Source of the DNA: Methylophaga sp. UBA3192
Lineage (GTDB): Bacteria > Pseudomonadota > Gammaproteobacteria > Nitrosococcales > Methylophagaceae
Direction: 5' to 3'
Assembly: GCA_002363955.1 (NCBI GenBank)
Contig: DEXE01000006.1
Coordinates: 372,001 to 436,000 of the forward strand
Length of the DNA stretch: 64,000 nt
Under the pieces are notes generated by a model. The model saw only the letters and a list, made by a program, of their open reading frames with translations. It searched no databases and was not told where the DNA came from. The first letter of the stretch is position 1; the number at the start of each line of letters is the position of its first letter. This document shows positions 5,872-13,913 of this stretch, piece after piece. Both the position numbers and the translations under genes were made by a program.

Positions 5872-6879
5872 ATGACGGATAAAAAAACACAATTAATCGA
5901 TAATTTCGGACGGCGTGTGTCGTATGTACGCATTTCGATCACCGATCGTTGTGATTTTCGTTGTGTGTATTGCATGGATGAAGAAATGACCTTCATGCCG
6001 CGTGAACGTTTGCTGACATTGGAAGAGATTGCTTTTCTGGTCAGAGCCTTTTGCGAATTAGGCGTTGAAAAAGTGCGTATTACCGGTGGAGAACCATTAG
6101 TACGTCGCAACGTTGACTGGCTGATAGAGCAGATTGGCGCGTTAAAGCACACTACGTCGCTTAAAGAACTGAACTTAACCACCAACGGCTCGCAGTTACC
6201 CAAGTACGCTGAAAAGCTCGCTGCAGCCGGTATGGATCGTATTAATATCAGTCTGGACTCATTAAATGCCGAGCGCTTTCGTGAATTAACCCGTACTGGG
6301 GAATTAACTCAGGTATTGGATGGGATTGAAGCGGCTAAACAAGCCGGCTTTAAACGCATTAAATTAAATGCGGTGATTATGAAAGGTCGTAACGATGATG
6401 AAATTATCGATCTGGCACAGTTTGCTATCGATAAAGATTTGGATATTTCCTATATTGAAGAGATGCCGTTAGGCCAGGTAACGCATAGTCGTAATGAAAG
6501 CTACTGCAGTAGTGATGAAGTGCTTGCCACATTACAAAAGCATTTTGATTTGCAAAGCAGTATCGCCAATACCGGTGGCCCATCGCGTTATTACAAGGTT
6601 GCTGGTACCAATAGCAAAATCGGTTTTATTTCCCCGCATAGCCATAACTTCTGTGAAAGCTGTAATCGTGTCAGAGTGACGACAGAGGGTCGTCTGCTGT
6701 TATGTCTGGGGCAGGAGCACTCGATGGATTTGCGCGATATTATCCGACGTCATCCGGGCGATATCGAACAACTCAAACAGGCCATTATCAAGTCAATGGA
6801 TATCAAACCGAAAGGCCATGACTTTAACATCAAAGAACAACCGATTATCTTTCGCCATATGAGTGTCACCGGTGGCTAG
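5872..6879 (+). CDS. moaA: GTP 3',8-cyclase MoaA (molybdenum cofactor biosynthesis)
   Basis: A radical-SAM enzyme catalysing the first step of molybdopterin synthesis, GTP to 3',8-cyclo-7,8-dihydro-GTP, with MoaC acting next. It carries the radical-SAM cluster motif CX3CX2C at Cys27, Cys31 and Cys34 (CDFRCVYC), the SAM-binding GGEP (ITGGEPLVRR), the C-terminal second [4Fe-4S] site (CESCNRVRVTTEGRLLLCLG), and the expected terminal Gly-Gly. Length 335 is normal. It overlaps fdhD by 17 bp, tying cofactor synthesis to formate-dehydrogenase maturation. No moaC or moaE is in the window and no Moco riboswitch is visible in the 15-bp leader. Confidence 0.97.
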   Translation: MTDKKTQLIDNFGRRVSYVRISITDRCDFRCVYCMDEEMTFMPRERLLTLEEIAFLVRAFCELGVEKVRITGGEPLVRRNVDWLIEQIGALKHTTSLKELNLTTNGSQLPKYAEKLAAAGMDRINISLDSLNAERFRELTRTGELTQVLDGIEAAKQAGFKRIKLNAVIMKGRNDDEIIDLAQFAIDKDLDISYIEEMPLGQVTHSRNESYCSSDEVLATLQKHFDLQSSIANTGGPSRYYKVAGTNSKIGFISPHSHNFCESCNRVRVTTEGRLLLCLGQEHSMDLRDIIRRHPGDIEQLKQAIIKSMDIKPKGHDFNIKEQPIIFRHMSVTGG

Positions 6880-7702
6880 TTATCAGCCGGAAATGACCAA
6901 TCAGGGCATTAATCGCCTGCATACTACCACTGTTTTAGATGAGTCAGGCGCATCCCGCGAAGTCTCATTAACTGGTGAAAGACCACTGACCATTTATCTG
7001 GATAATCGTGAGATTGTTACGTTGATGACGCTGGGTGGACAGCCGGAGTTATTGACGCTGGGTTATCTGCGTAATCAGGGACTTGTCGACGAAATAACGC
7101 ATATTAAATCCATCCAGGTGGATTGGGATGTCGATGCCGTCGCTGTGACCACCTTTCAGCAGAAAAACAATCTTGATTCGCTGATGTCCAGACGAATTGC
7201 CACCAGTGGCTGTGGGCAGGGCACCATGTTTGGGCATGTGATGGATTCGCTTTCAGAACTGAAACTGCAATGTCCGGAATTCAGTGCTCAGTCTATCTAT
7301 GACGTGTTGCATGCGTTAAACGAATACAACGAAATGTATAAACAGGCCGGGGCCGTACATGGCTGTGCGCTGTGCCAGCAAAATGAAGTGTTATTTTTTG
7401 TGGAAGATGTCGGACGACATAATGCCGTTGATGCGATTTCCGGCTGGATGTGGCTGAACAATATCCATGGCGACGGAAAAGTGTTTTATACCACGGGTCG
7501 GCTGACTTCCGAGATGGTGATAAAAGTGGCGCAGATGCAGGTGCCCTTATTGTTGTCGCGCAGTGGCGTGACCGAAATGGGGCTTAGTATCGCTTTGGAT
7601 ATTGGGATTGGAATGGTTGCCCGAGCGAAAGGGAAACACTTTCTGGTGTATACCGGCAAGGAGCAGTTCCAAACCGAAAATTTATTAACTCCCGCAGGGT
7701 AA
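6863..7702 (+). CDS. fdhD: FdhD-family formate dehydrogenase accessory sulfurtransferase (variant cysteines)
   Basis: FdhD moves sulfur from IscS to the molybdenum cofactor of formate dehydrogenase. Family hallmarks are GERPLTIYLDNREIVTLM, LGYLRNQGLV, the EDVGRHNAVDAISGW block and FYTTGRLTSEMVIKVAQM. The usual mobile-loop CXXC of E. coli FdhD is replaced by SGCGQGTMFG with one Cys, while a CXXC (HGCALC) appears in the AGAVHG segment, where the typical protein has HGAAL. This marks a distinct FdhD subgroup. The GTG start at 6863 lies inside moaA; ATG 6893 is an alternative. The moaA-fdhD overlap supports coexpression. No formate dehydrogenase structural gene is in the window. Confidence 0.92.
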   Translation: MSPVASYQPEMTNQGINRLHTTTVLDESGASREVSLTGERPLTIYLDNREIVTLMTLGGQPELLTLGYLRNQGLVDEITHIKSIQVDWDVDAVAVTTFQQKNNLDSLMSRRIATSGCGQGTMFGHVMDSLSELKLQCPEFSAQSIYDVLHALNEYNEMYKQAGAVHGCALCQQNEVLFFVEDVGRHNAVDAISGWMWLNNIHGDGKVFYTTGRLTSEMVIKVAQMQVPLLLSRSGVTEMGLSIALDIGIGMVARAKGKHFLVYTGKEQFQTENLLTPAG

Positions 7703-7705
7703 AGC

Positions 7706-8155
7706 ATGAAAATTCAGACAGCTGTTAGCACGGATGTACCGCAGTTGTGTTTGTTACTCGATAGCTTGTTCAGTCAGGAAGCCGAATTTAAACCGGATCA
7801 CGAATTACAGGCTCTGGGTCTGGGGGCGATTATTGATGACGATGGTATCGGCGATATTCTGGTCGCAAAAGCAGAGGGCCAGATTATCGGTATGGTGAAT
7901 TTGCTCTATACCGTTTCAACCGCTTTGGGCAGTCGCGTAGCGATTCTGGAGGATATGGTTATCGCACCACAAAACCGCGGACAGGGAGTCGGGTCGGCAT
8001 TATTGAAACATGCGATTGAATTTGCCAGAGAAAAGGGCTGTAAACGTATCACCTTGCTCACGGATCATGACAATGATCCCGCGCATCGGTTTTATGAACA
8101 GCATGGTTTCACGGAATCATCTATGCTGACATATAGGTTATTTTTAGATGTTTAA
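7706..8155 (+). CDS. GNAT-family N-acetyltransferase
   Basis: A 149-residue GCN5-related acetyltransferase. The acetyl-CoA pyrophosphate loop is visible as NRGQGVGSALL (Q/RXXGXG), preceded by LEDMVIAP (beta4) and followed by the beta5-alpha4 block RITLLTDHDNDPAHRFYEQH and GF. The start ATG 7706 comes 3 bp after the fdhD stop, so it is the third gene of the moaA operon. The substrate cannot be deduced; linkage to fdhD does not by itself imply a role in formate metabolism. Confidence 0.85.
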   Translation: MKIQTAVSTDVPQLCLLLDSLFSQEAEFKPDHELQALGLGAIIDDDGIGDILVAKAEGQIIGMVNLLYTVSTALGSRVAILEDMVIAPQNRGQGVGSALLKHAIEFAREKGCKRITLLTDHDNDPAHRFYEQHGFTESSMLTYRLFLDV

Positions 8156-8178
8156 AAACAAATAATTACCTACGTAAC

Positions 8179-8595
8179 CTAATTCTTTTTCTCAATAGTT
8201 TTCGCTTCATCCCACAATGCATCCAGCTCATCTAATGAGGCGGTTTTTAATGTTTTCTGCTGTTTGAAAATCTGCGTTTCAATGTATCGAAAGCGGCGGA
8301 GGAATTTCTGATTACATTGCTGGATGGCTTGTTGCGGATCGATATTCAGATGTCTGGCGAGATTGGTAATAGCAAATAACAAATCGCCAATTTCTTCCTG
8401 TAATTTAGTCTGATCTCTGTCATCCAGTTCGGCTGCTACTTCATCGAGTTCTTCATGAATTTTAGCAATCACGCCATCAATATGTGGCCAGTCAAAACCA
8501 ATCTGCGCAGCAGTTTTTTGCAGTTCAACAGCATACTGCAGTGCCGGCAGTTCTTTATCTGCACTCGCGAGCAGGGAAGATTTGTCTATGCTCAT
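8179..8595 (-). CDS. Single-domain MazG-like nucleoside triphosphate pyrophosphohydrolase
   Basis: 138 residues corresponding to only the C-terminal catalytic half of E. coli MazG (about 263 residues, two MazG repeats). The metal-binding helices are present: KIHEELDEVAAEL (EEXXE) and LQEEIGDLLFAITNLARHLN (EXXD). The stretch QCNQKFLRRFRYIE is characteristic of the MazG C-terminal domain. The family hydrolyses NTPs, including damaged ones, to NMP and PPi. It starts in a 1-bp TGATG overlap with hslR, so it is the last gene of an acs-hslR-mazG leftward operon. The missing N-terminal half is the notable point; the gene is otherwise intact. Confidence 0.85.
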   Translation of the reverse strand: MSIDKSSLLASADKELPALQYAVELQKTAAQIGFDWPHIDGVIAKIHEELDEVAAELDDRDQTKLQEEIGDLLFAITNLARHLNIDPQQAIQQCNQKFLRRFRYIETQIFKQQKTLKTASLDELDALWDEAKTIEKKN

Positions 8596-8999
8596 CAGTC
8601 GCCTCGGGTAAATTTAATGATATGCCGGCGATCACGTTTGCTGGGCCGGCCTTTTTGGTCACGAAAACCTAAAGGTTCATTTTTAATCTGCTCACGCAAC
8701 AATTCGCGTTTTTCACGACTCTCTGCGGTTTCCTGATAGAGCAACTGGGCTTCGCTGGCCGGTCGACGTTGTTTTTGTAGGCCTAAAACATCAATGACAT
8801 ATTCATAAGGTGGTTGTGAAATGGTTAATTGATCACCAGGATGGATTGTTCTGCTGGGTTTGGCACGCTGACCGTTTGCATGAACTTTACCACCATTAAT
8901 GGCTTCAACGGCCAGACTGCGGGTTTTGTAAAACCGCGCAGCCCAGAGCCACTTATCCAATCGTTGATTTTCCTGACTTTCGGGTTCGGCTTTCGCCAT
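8595..8999 (-). CDS. hslR: Hsp15-like S4-domain RNA-binding protein
   Basis: 134 residues with an S4 RNA-binding domain at ~11-70 (RLDKWLWAARFYKTRSLAVE, then HANGQRAKPSRTIHPGDQLT) and a basic C-terminal tail (RDQKGRPSKRDRRHI), the layout of E. coli Hsp15. Hsp15 binds free 50S subunits carrying nascent chain-tRNA and helps rescue stalled subunits. Its ATG overlaps the acs stop codon (TAATG), so translation is coupled to acs, an unusual partner. Confidence 0.9.
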   Translation of the reverse strand: MAKAEPESQENQRLDKWLWAARFYKTRSLAVEAINGGKVHANGQRAKPSRTIHPGDQLTISQPPYEYVIDVLGLQKQRRPASEAQLLYQETAESREKRELLREQIKNEPLGFRDQKGRPSKRDRRHIIKFTRGD

Positions 9000-10960
9000 T
9001 AAGCCTTACCTTGCAGTTGCAATAAAATGCCTTCGTTTTCCAGGGTGGAGGTGTCTTGCGTGATCTCCTCACCTTTGGCAATGGTGCGCAGCAAACGACG
9101 CATGATTTTGCCGCTGCGGGTTTTAGGCAGATTATCGGAATAACGGATTTCATCGGGTTTGGCGATAGGTCCGATTTGCTCTGCTACCCAGGCGCGTAAT
9201 TCATTGGTCATATCTTCATCAACGCCGCCCGCCGGACGCTCACCTTTTAATACAACATAGGCAAAAACTGATTCGCCTTTCACATCATGGGGTTTACCTA
9301 CCACCGCTGCTTCAGCAACCGCTTCATGGGCGACTAATGCCGATTCAATTTCCATGGTGCCCAATCGATGACCGGAGACGTTGAGCACATCGTCAATACG
9401 GCCCATGATCCAGAAGTAACCTTCCTCGTCCTGACGCGCACTGTCTCCGGCCAGATAATATTTGCCATCGAAATAAGGCCAATAGGTGTCTTTATAACGT
9501 TGATCATCACCCCAGATAGTCTGGATCATCGATGGCCATGGTTTACGAATCACCAGAAAACCGCCTTGATTGGCGCCAAGTGCTTCACCTTGCTCATTGA
9601 CTACGGCAGCATCTATACCGGGAAGGGCACGGGTGCAGGAACCGGGTTTAGTCACCGTTACAGCAGGAACCGGTGCAATCATGTGAGCCCCAGTTTCAGT
9701 TTGCCACCAGGTATCGACTATAGGACAGCGCTCTTGCCCAATCACCCGGTGATACCACATCCAGGCTTCCGGATTAATCGGTTCACCTACCGTGCCAAGC
9801 AAGCGTAAGTGAGACAGATCATAGCGTTGAGGAATATCATCACCGGCTTTCATTAATGCCCGAATGGCTGTCGGTGCGGTATAAAAAACAGTGACATGAT
9901 GGCGGGCACAGACATCCCAGAAACGTCCGGCATCCGGAACAGTAGGAACACCTTCATAAATAATCATGGTGGCGCCGACGGCCAGCGGGCCGTAGGCAAC
10001 ATAGGTATGGCCGGTAATCCAGCCAACATCTGCAGTACACCAGAAGACATCTTTAGCCTGAATATCAAACACCCAGCGCATGGTGGTAATGGCATTCAGC
10101 AGGTAACCCGCTGAAGAGTGTTGAATACCTTTCGGTTTGCCGGTCGAACCTGATGTGTAAAGTAAAAAAAGCGGGTCGCAGGCATTCATCGGTTCAGGGT
10201 CGCATTCTGCTGACTGATCCTGTTCCGCATCATGCCACCAGATATCCCGACCATTCTGCAGCGTGATGTCGTTGCCACAGCGTTTGAAGACAATGACTGT
10301 TTCAACACTTTCGCAGCCTTTAGCTAATGCCTGATCAGCGGTGTTTTTCAGCGGGATGATCTTGCCACCACGATGACCACCATCCGCGGTAATCACCAGT
10401 TTGGCTTGGGTGTCTTCAATACGATCTTTCAGGGCTTCAGCCGAGAAGCCTCCAAATACGACGGAATGAATGGCGCCGATTCGGGCACAGGCCTGCATAG
10501 CCACTACGGCTTCAGTAATCATCGGCATGTAGATAATGACCCGATCGCCTTTTTGGATGCCCTGATTTTTTAACGCATTGGCAAACACACATACTTTTTC
10601 GTGCAAAACACGATACGTAATATGTTGGACGTCACCCGGTTCGCCTTCAAAAATAATGGCCGTTTTTTCCGCATTGTTTGTTAATTGCCTGTCGAGGCAG
10701 TTATAGGAAACATTCAACTGACCGTCAGCAAACCATTTATAAAACGGTGCATTACTGTCATCCAGCGTTTGGGTAAAGGGTTTTATCCAATCGAGTTCCT
10801 GCCTGGCTAAATCGCCCCAGAAAGCTAGATGGTCCTCGTCCGCTTTGGTGTACAGCGCATCAAGTTTTTTTGGGGTTAGCGCAGATGTTTTATAAAAACT
10901 CTCGCAAGGCGGAAAGTGCCGATTCTCGTGAAGGGTTGATTCAATATTATTCTGAGCCAT
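8999..10960 (-). CDS. acs: Acetyl-CoA synthetase (AMP-forming)
   Basis: A 653-residue acyl-adenylate-forming enzyme converting acetate, ATP and CoA into acetyl-CoA. Core motifs are present: the P-loop LLYTSGSTGKPKGIQ, VDTWWQTETGAHM (acetyl-CoA synthetase-specific TWWQTE), the hinge region YFWIMGRIDDVLNVSGHRLG and the C-terminal acetylation-site lysine in PKTRSGKIMRR. Length and order are typical. It is the first gene of acs-hslR-mazG. With the aldehyde dehydrogenase next door it forms a plausible acetaldehyde-acetate-acetyl-CoA route. A terminator of the upstream leftward aldehyde dehydrogenase separates the two units. Confidence 0.97.
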   Translation of the reverse strand: MAQNNIESTLHENRHFPPCESFYKTSALTPKKLDALYTKADEDHLAFWGDLARQELDWIKPFTQTLDDSNAPFYKWFADGQLNVSYNCLDRQLTNNAEKTAIIFEGEPGDVQHITYRVLHEKVCVFANALKNQGIQKGDRVIIYMPMITEAVVAMQACARIGAIHSVVFGGFSAEALKDRIEDTQAKLVITADGGHRGGKIIPLKNTADQALAKGCESVETVIVFKRCGNDITLQNGRDIWWHDAEQDQSAECDPEPMNACDPLFLLYTSGSTGKPKGIQHSSAGYLLNAITTMRWVFDIQAKDVFWCTADVGWITGHTYVAYGPLAVGATMIIYEGVPTVPDAGRFWDVCARHHVTVFYTAPTAIRALMKAGDDIPQRYDLSHLRLLGTVGEPINPEAWMWYHRVIGQERCPIVDTWWQTETGAHMIAPVPAVTVTKPGSCTRALPGIDAAVVNEQGEALGANQGGFLVIRKPWPSMIQTIWGDDQRYKDTYWPYFDGKYYLAGDSARQDEEGYFWIMGRIDDVLNVSGHRLGTMEIESALVAHEAVAEAAVVGKPHDVKGESVFAYVVLKGERPAGGVDEDMTNELRAWVAEQIGPIAKPDEIRYSDNLPKTRSGKIMRRLLRTIAKGEEITQDTSTLENEGILLQLQGKA

Positions 10961-11032
10961 AAATACCTTACCTTATTATTCTCTCTTTCTGAGTATAGTC
11001 CGCTACCAGCGTTAAATGTAGTCAACAGCCAA

Positions 11033-11070
11033 TAAAAAACTCTCCCGAAAGGCATGCTTAGGGGAGAGTC
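11033..11070 (-). terminator. Rho-independent terminator of aldehyde dehydrogenase gene
   Basis: On the minus strand: ACTCTCCC, a 15-base loop (with inner CATGC), GGGAGAGT, then TTTTTT. It lies 21 bp after the aldehyde dehydrogenase stop codon and separates it from acs. Confidence 0.8.
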
Positions 11071-11090
11071 TGATTTAATGGCAGTACGTT

Positions 11091-12611
11091 TTAGAAGAAG
11101 CCGAGCGGGCTTGTGCTGTAGCTGACCAACAGGTTTTTAGTTTGCTGGTAATGTTCCAGAGCAATCTTGTGTGTTTCACGACCGACACCGGATTTTTTGT
11201 AACCGCCAAAGGCAGCATGCGCTGGATAATGATGGTAGCAGTTGGTCCATACACGGCCTGCCTGAATAGCACGTCCCATACGATAGGCCAGGTTCATATC
11301 GCGCGTCCATAAACCGGCACCCAGACCAAATTCGGTGTCATTGGCAATTTCCAGTGCTTCAGCTTCATCTTTGAAGGTGGTTACCGAAACCACAGGTCCA
11401 AAAATTTCTTCCTGGAAGATACGCATTTTGTTATTGCCTTTCATCAAGGTGGGTTCGATGTAGAAACCGTTATTGAATTCAGGTCCTAATTGCTCGATAC
11501 CACCGCCCATCAGTAATTGAGCACCTTCTTGTTTACCAATCTCAACATAGCTGAGGATTTTGTCGAACTGCTCCTGTGAAGCCTGGGCACCGACTTGTGT
11601 CTCAGTGTCCAGCGGGTTACCGCGTTTAATCATTTTGGCGCGTTCCATCACCACAGCGATGAACTCGTCGTAGATGCTTTCCTGAATCACGGCACGGGAA
11701 GGGCAGGTACAAACTTCACCTTGGTTAAAGAACGCCAAGACCATGCCTTCGGCACATTTATTAATGTAATCCTGTTCCTGTTGCATGATGTCTTCGAAGA
11801 AGATGTTTGGCGATTTACCGCCTAACTCTACGGTTGAAGGAATAATGTTTTCAGCCGCGTATTTCATGATTAATGAGCCGACTGGTGTTGAACCGGTAAA
11901 CGCGATTTTGGCGATGCGTTTGCTTGTGCCTAATGCCTGGCCAGCTTCGCGACCAAAACCGTTAACAATATTTAATGTGCCAGCAGGCAGTAAATCAGCA
12001 ATTAATTCGGCCAGAATCAGGATAGATACTGGTGTTTGTTCAGCCGGTTTCATAACAACACAGTTACCAGCAGCCAATGCCGGAGCAAGTTTCCATGCCG
12101 CCATTAATAACGGGAAGTTCCAGGGAATAATCTGACCGACAACCCCGAGTGGCTCATGGAAGTGATAAGCGACAGTATTTTCGTCAATTTCACCCATCGT
12201 GCCTTCCTGAGCACGCAGGCAACCGGCAAAATAGCGGAAATGATCCGCGGCCAGAGGAATATCGGCATTCAGTGTTTCGCGAACCGCTTTACCGTTATCC
12301 CAGGTTTCTGCAACAGCCAGTTTTTCCAGATTGGCTTCGATACGATCAGCAATTTTCAGCAGGATATTACTGCGTTCCTGAACGGAGGTTTTACCCCAGG
12401 CTTCACGGGCTTTATGAGCTGCATCCAGCGCTAATTCAATATCAGCTTCCCCTGAACGCGGAATTTCACAAATGACTTCGCCGGTCACTGGAGTAATGTT
12501 GTTAAAGTATTCGCCTTTAACAGGGGCAACCCACTCGCCACCAATAAAGTTTTCATAACGTGATTTGAATGAGATCACCGACTCGGGTGTACCTGGTTTT
12601 GCGTAAATCAT
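11091..12611 (-). CDS. NAD(P)-dependent aldehyde dehydrogenase (AldB/ExaC type)
   Basis: 506 residues, close in length and ends to E. coli AldB and Pseudomonas ExaC, which oxidise acetaldehyde and other short aldehydes to acids. Visible are the oxyanion/NAD segment IIPWNFPLLM, the cofactor loop FTGSTPVG, general base Glu262 (VELGGKSPN), and catalytic cysteine in NQGEVCTC (Cys301 or Cys303; Cys301 fits the family position). EEIFGPVVSV and the C-terminal FGGYKKSGVGRE oligomerisation segment are also present. It is monocistronic, closed by its own terminator, and divergent from an AraC-type regulator that probably controls it. Confidence 0.93.
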   Translation of the reverse strand: MIYAKPGTPESVISFKSRYENFIGGEWVAPVKGEYFNNITPVTGEVICEIPRSGEADIELALDAAHKAREAWGKTSVQERSNILLKIADRIEANLEKLAVAETWDNGKAVRETLNADIPLAADHFRYFAGCLRAQEGTMGEIDENTVAYHFHEPLGVVGQIIPWNFPLLMAAWKLAPALAAGNCVVMKPAEQTPVSILILAELIADLLPAGTLNIVNGFGREAGQALGTSKRIAKIAFTGSTPVGSLIMKYAAENIIPSTVELGGKSPNIFFEDIMQQEQDYINKCAEGMVLAFFNQGEVCTCPSRAVIQESIYDEFIAVVMERAKMIKRGNPLDTETQVGAQASQEQFDKILSYVEIGKQEGAQLLMGGGIEQLGPEFNNGFYIEPTLMKGNNKMRIFQEEIFGPVVSVTTFKDEAEALEIANDTEFGLGAGLWTRDMNLAYRMGRAIQAGRVWTNCYHHYPAHAAFGGYKKSGVGRETHKIALEHYQQTKNLLVSYSTSPLGFF

Positions 12612-12676
12612 AAATCTCTCTCTTATATATTGTTATGGTTAAAGACCAAGCATAAATCCTAAAGCAGAAATCTTAC

Positions 12677-12711
12677 TTGACTGATAATCCCAATTATTTG
12701 ACTGATAGTCC
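12677..12711. promoter_or_regulatory. Two 14-bp direct repeats 21 bp apart, candidate AraC-type operator
   Basis: TTGACTGATAATCC at 12677-12690 and TTGACTGATAGTCC at 12698-12711 differ at one base and start exactly 21 bp (two helical turns) apart, so both face the same side of the DNA. They lie in the 268-bp gap between the aldehyde dehydrogenase and the divergent AraC-family gene. Direct repeats with a 21-bp period are the usual binding arrangement for AraC-family dimers. Binding is inferred. Confidence 0.65.
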
Positions 12712-12879
12712 AGAAGTGACAAAAAAGTTAACACATGGTTCGACAAGATTGCTATTTTGAAAAAATGAAAAATTCATATCAAATGCGCGGATACTCTCAC
12801 TTAAGTAATATTTTCTATTCACTTGACTTCGCATAGAGTTGAGACACAAAATCAATCATCACTTATTAAGGTCTGCATT

Positions 12880-13806
12880 ATGAACCTGAATACATTGCCT
12901 ACGAGCGGTCGGCGAGAAAATCGCCAGTTGCTGATTGAAAACAAAGTGACCTTTAATGGTCCGGAAACAGAGTTGAGTATTTACGATACCTACCGCAGCT
13001 CAACGGGTGTAGCACTTAATGCAGACCACTTGTTATATTGCGGAATGGTCAGCGGTCGCAAGGTAATGCATGACCATTACAACGCGTCGGGCGAATTGTT
13101 TGTGCCGCACGAATCCTACGTTATGCCACCCGGTGAACATGTTGAAATAGATTTTCCGGATGCAAATGAGCAGCAGCCAACAACTTGTCTGACCATAGAG
13201 ATTTCCAGAGAGCGTATTCAGGCCATCTCTAATCGTATGCAGGACTTGGTAAAAATTGATGCGCCGGAGCATACTTGGGAATATCAGCCTCGTATCATTC
13301 ACAAGCATCACACTCGCGATACCCAGCAGTTACTGGAAAAAATGGTTTCATTTTATATTCGCAATGATCCTGATAAAGAGCTGATGGTCGATTTAGGTGT
13401 ATCGGAGCTGGTGATAAGGTTGCTTCGTGAACAGGGGCGAGAAGTTTTGTTGAGTTATTGCCAGCGGGCGCCAGATGCCAGCAGTATGACGGCCGTCATC
13501 CATACACTGGAACAAAACCTTAGTGAACCATTGGATATAGAACAGTTGTGCCGGCAAGCCTGTATGAGCCGCAGTCGTTTATATGTTGAATTCAAAAAAC
13601 AACTGGGTTGTACACCGGGAGAATTTCATCAACAACTCAGACTGAAATCAGCTGCCGATGCTATCCGTCGTGGTCAGAGTATTACTGAAGCCTGTTATGG
13701 TTATGGTTTCAACGACTTAAGTCATTTCAGTCGTCGTTTCAGTCATTTTTTTGGCTGTTCGCCAAGCGCTTTTCGTAAAGAAAACCTCCCGGATCAAACT
13801 AATTAA
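12880..13806 (+). CDS. AraC-family transcriptional regulator (AraC_N type)
   Basis: 308 residues from ATG 12880, chosen because AAGG lies 9 bp upstream; the frame is open further to a TTG at 12823. The N-terminal ~200 residues look like the AraC_N/YqhC-type ligand domain (MSGRK-type loop, VPHESYVMPPGE). The C-terminal ~100 residues carry both HTH motifs: DIEQLCRQACMSRSRLYVEF and ACYGYGFNDLSHFSRRFSHF, ending FGCSPSAFRK. YqhC regulates an aldehyde reductase in E. coli, which fits the divergent aldehyde dehydrogenase here. Likely activator of that gene through the paired repeats in the shared spacer. Confidence 0.88.
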   Translation: MNLNTLPTSGRRENRQLLIENKVTFNGPETELSIYDTYRSSTGVALNADHLLYCGMVSGRKVMHDHYNASGELFVPHESYVMPPGEHVEIDFPDANEQQPTTCLTIEISRERIQAISNRMQDLVKIDAPEHTWEYQPRIIHKHHTRDTQQLLEKMVSFYIRNDPDKELMVDLGVSELVIRLLREQGREVLLSYCQRAPDASSMTAVIHTLEQNLSEPLDIEQLCRQACMSRSRLYVEFKKQLGCTPGEFHQQLRLKSAADAIRRGQSITEACYGYGFNDLSHFSRRFSHFFGCSPSAFRKENLPDQTN

Positions 13807-13913
13807 TTAGCTTAAGTTAAGAACGCTGAAGGCCTGAAGCTGTCATAATCTGAGTTCGTTGGTACTGATTTCAGTTCTAACGAATCTCACTTTTTAGTAA
13901 TGACAAAACTTGT

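Noticed and set aside
5856..5872. Moco riboswitch before moaA
   Set aside because: The gap is only 15 bp and the region upstream is the DUF2892 coding sequence; no room for the aptamer.
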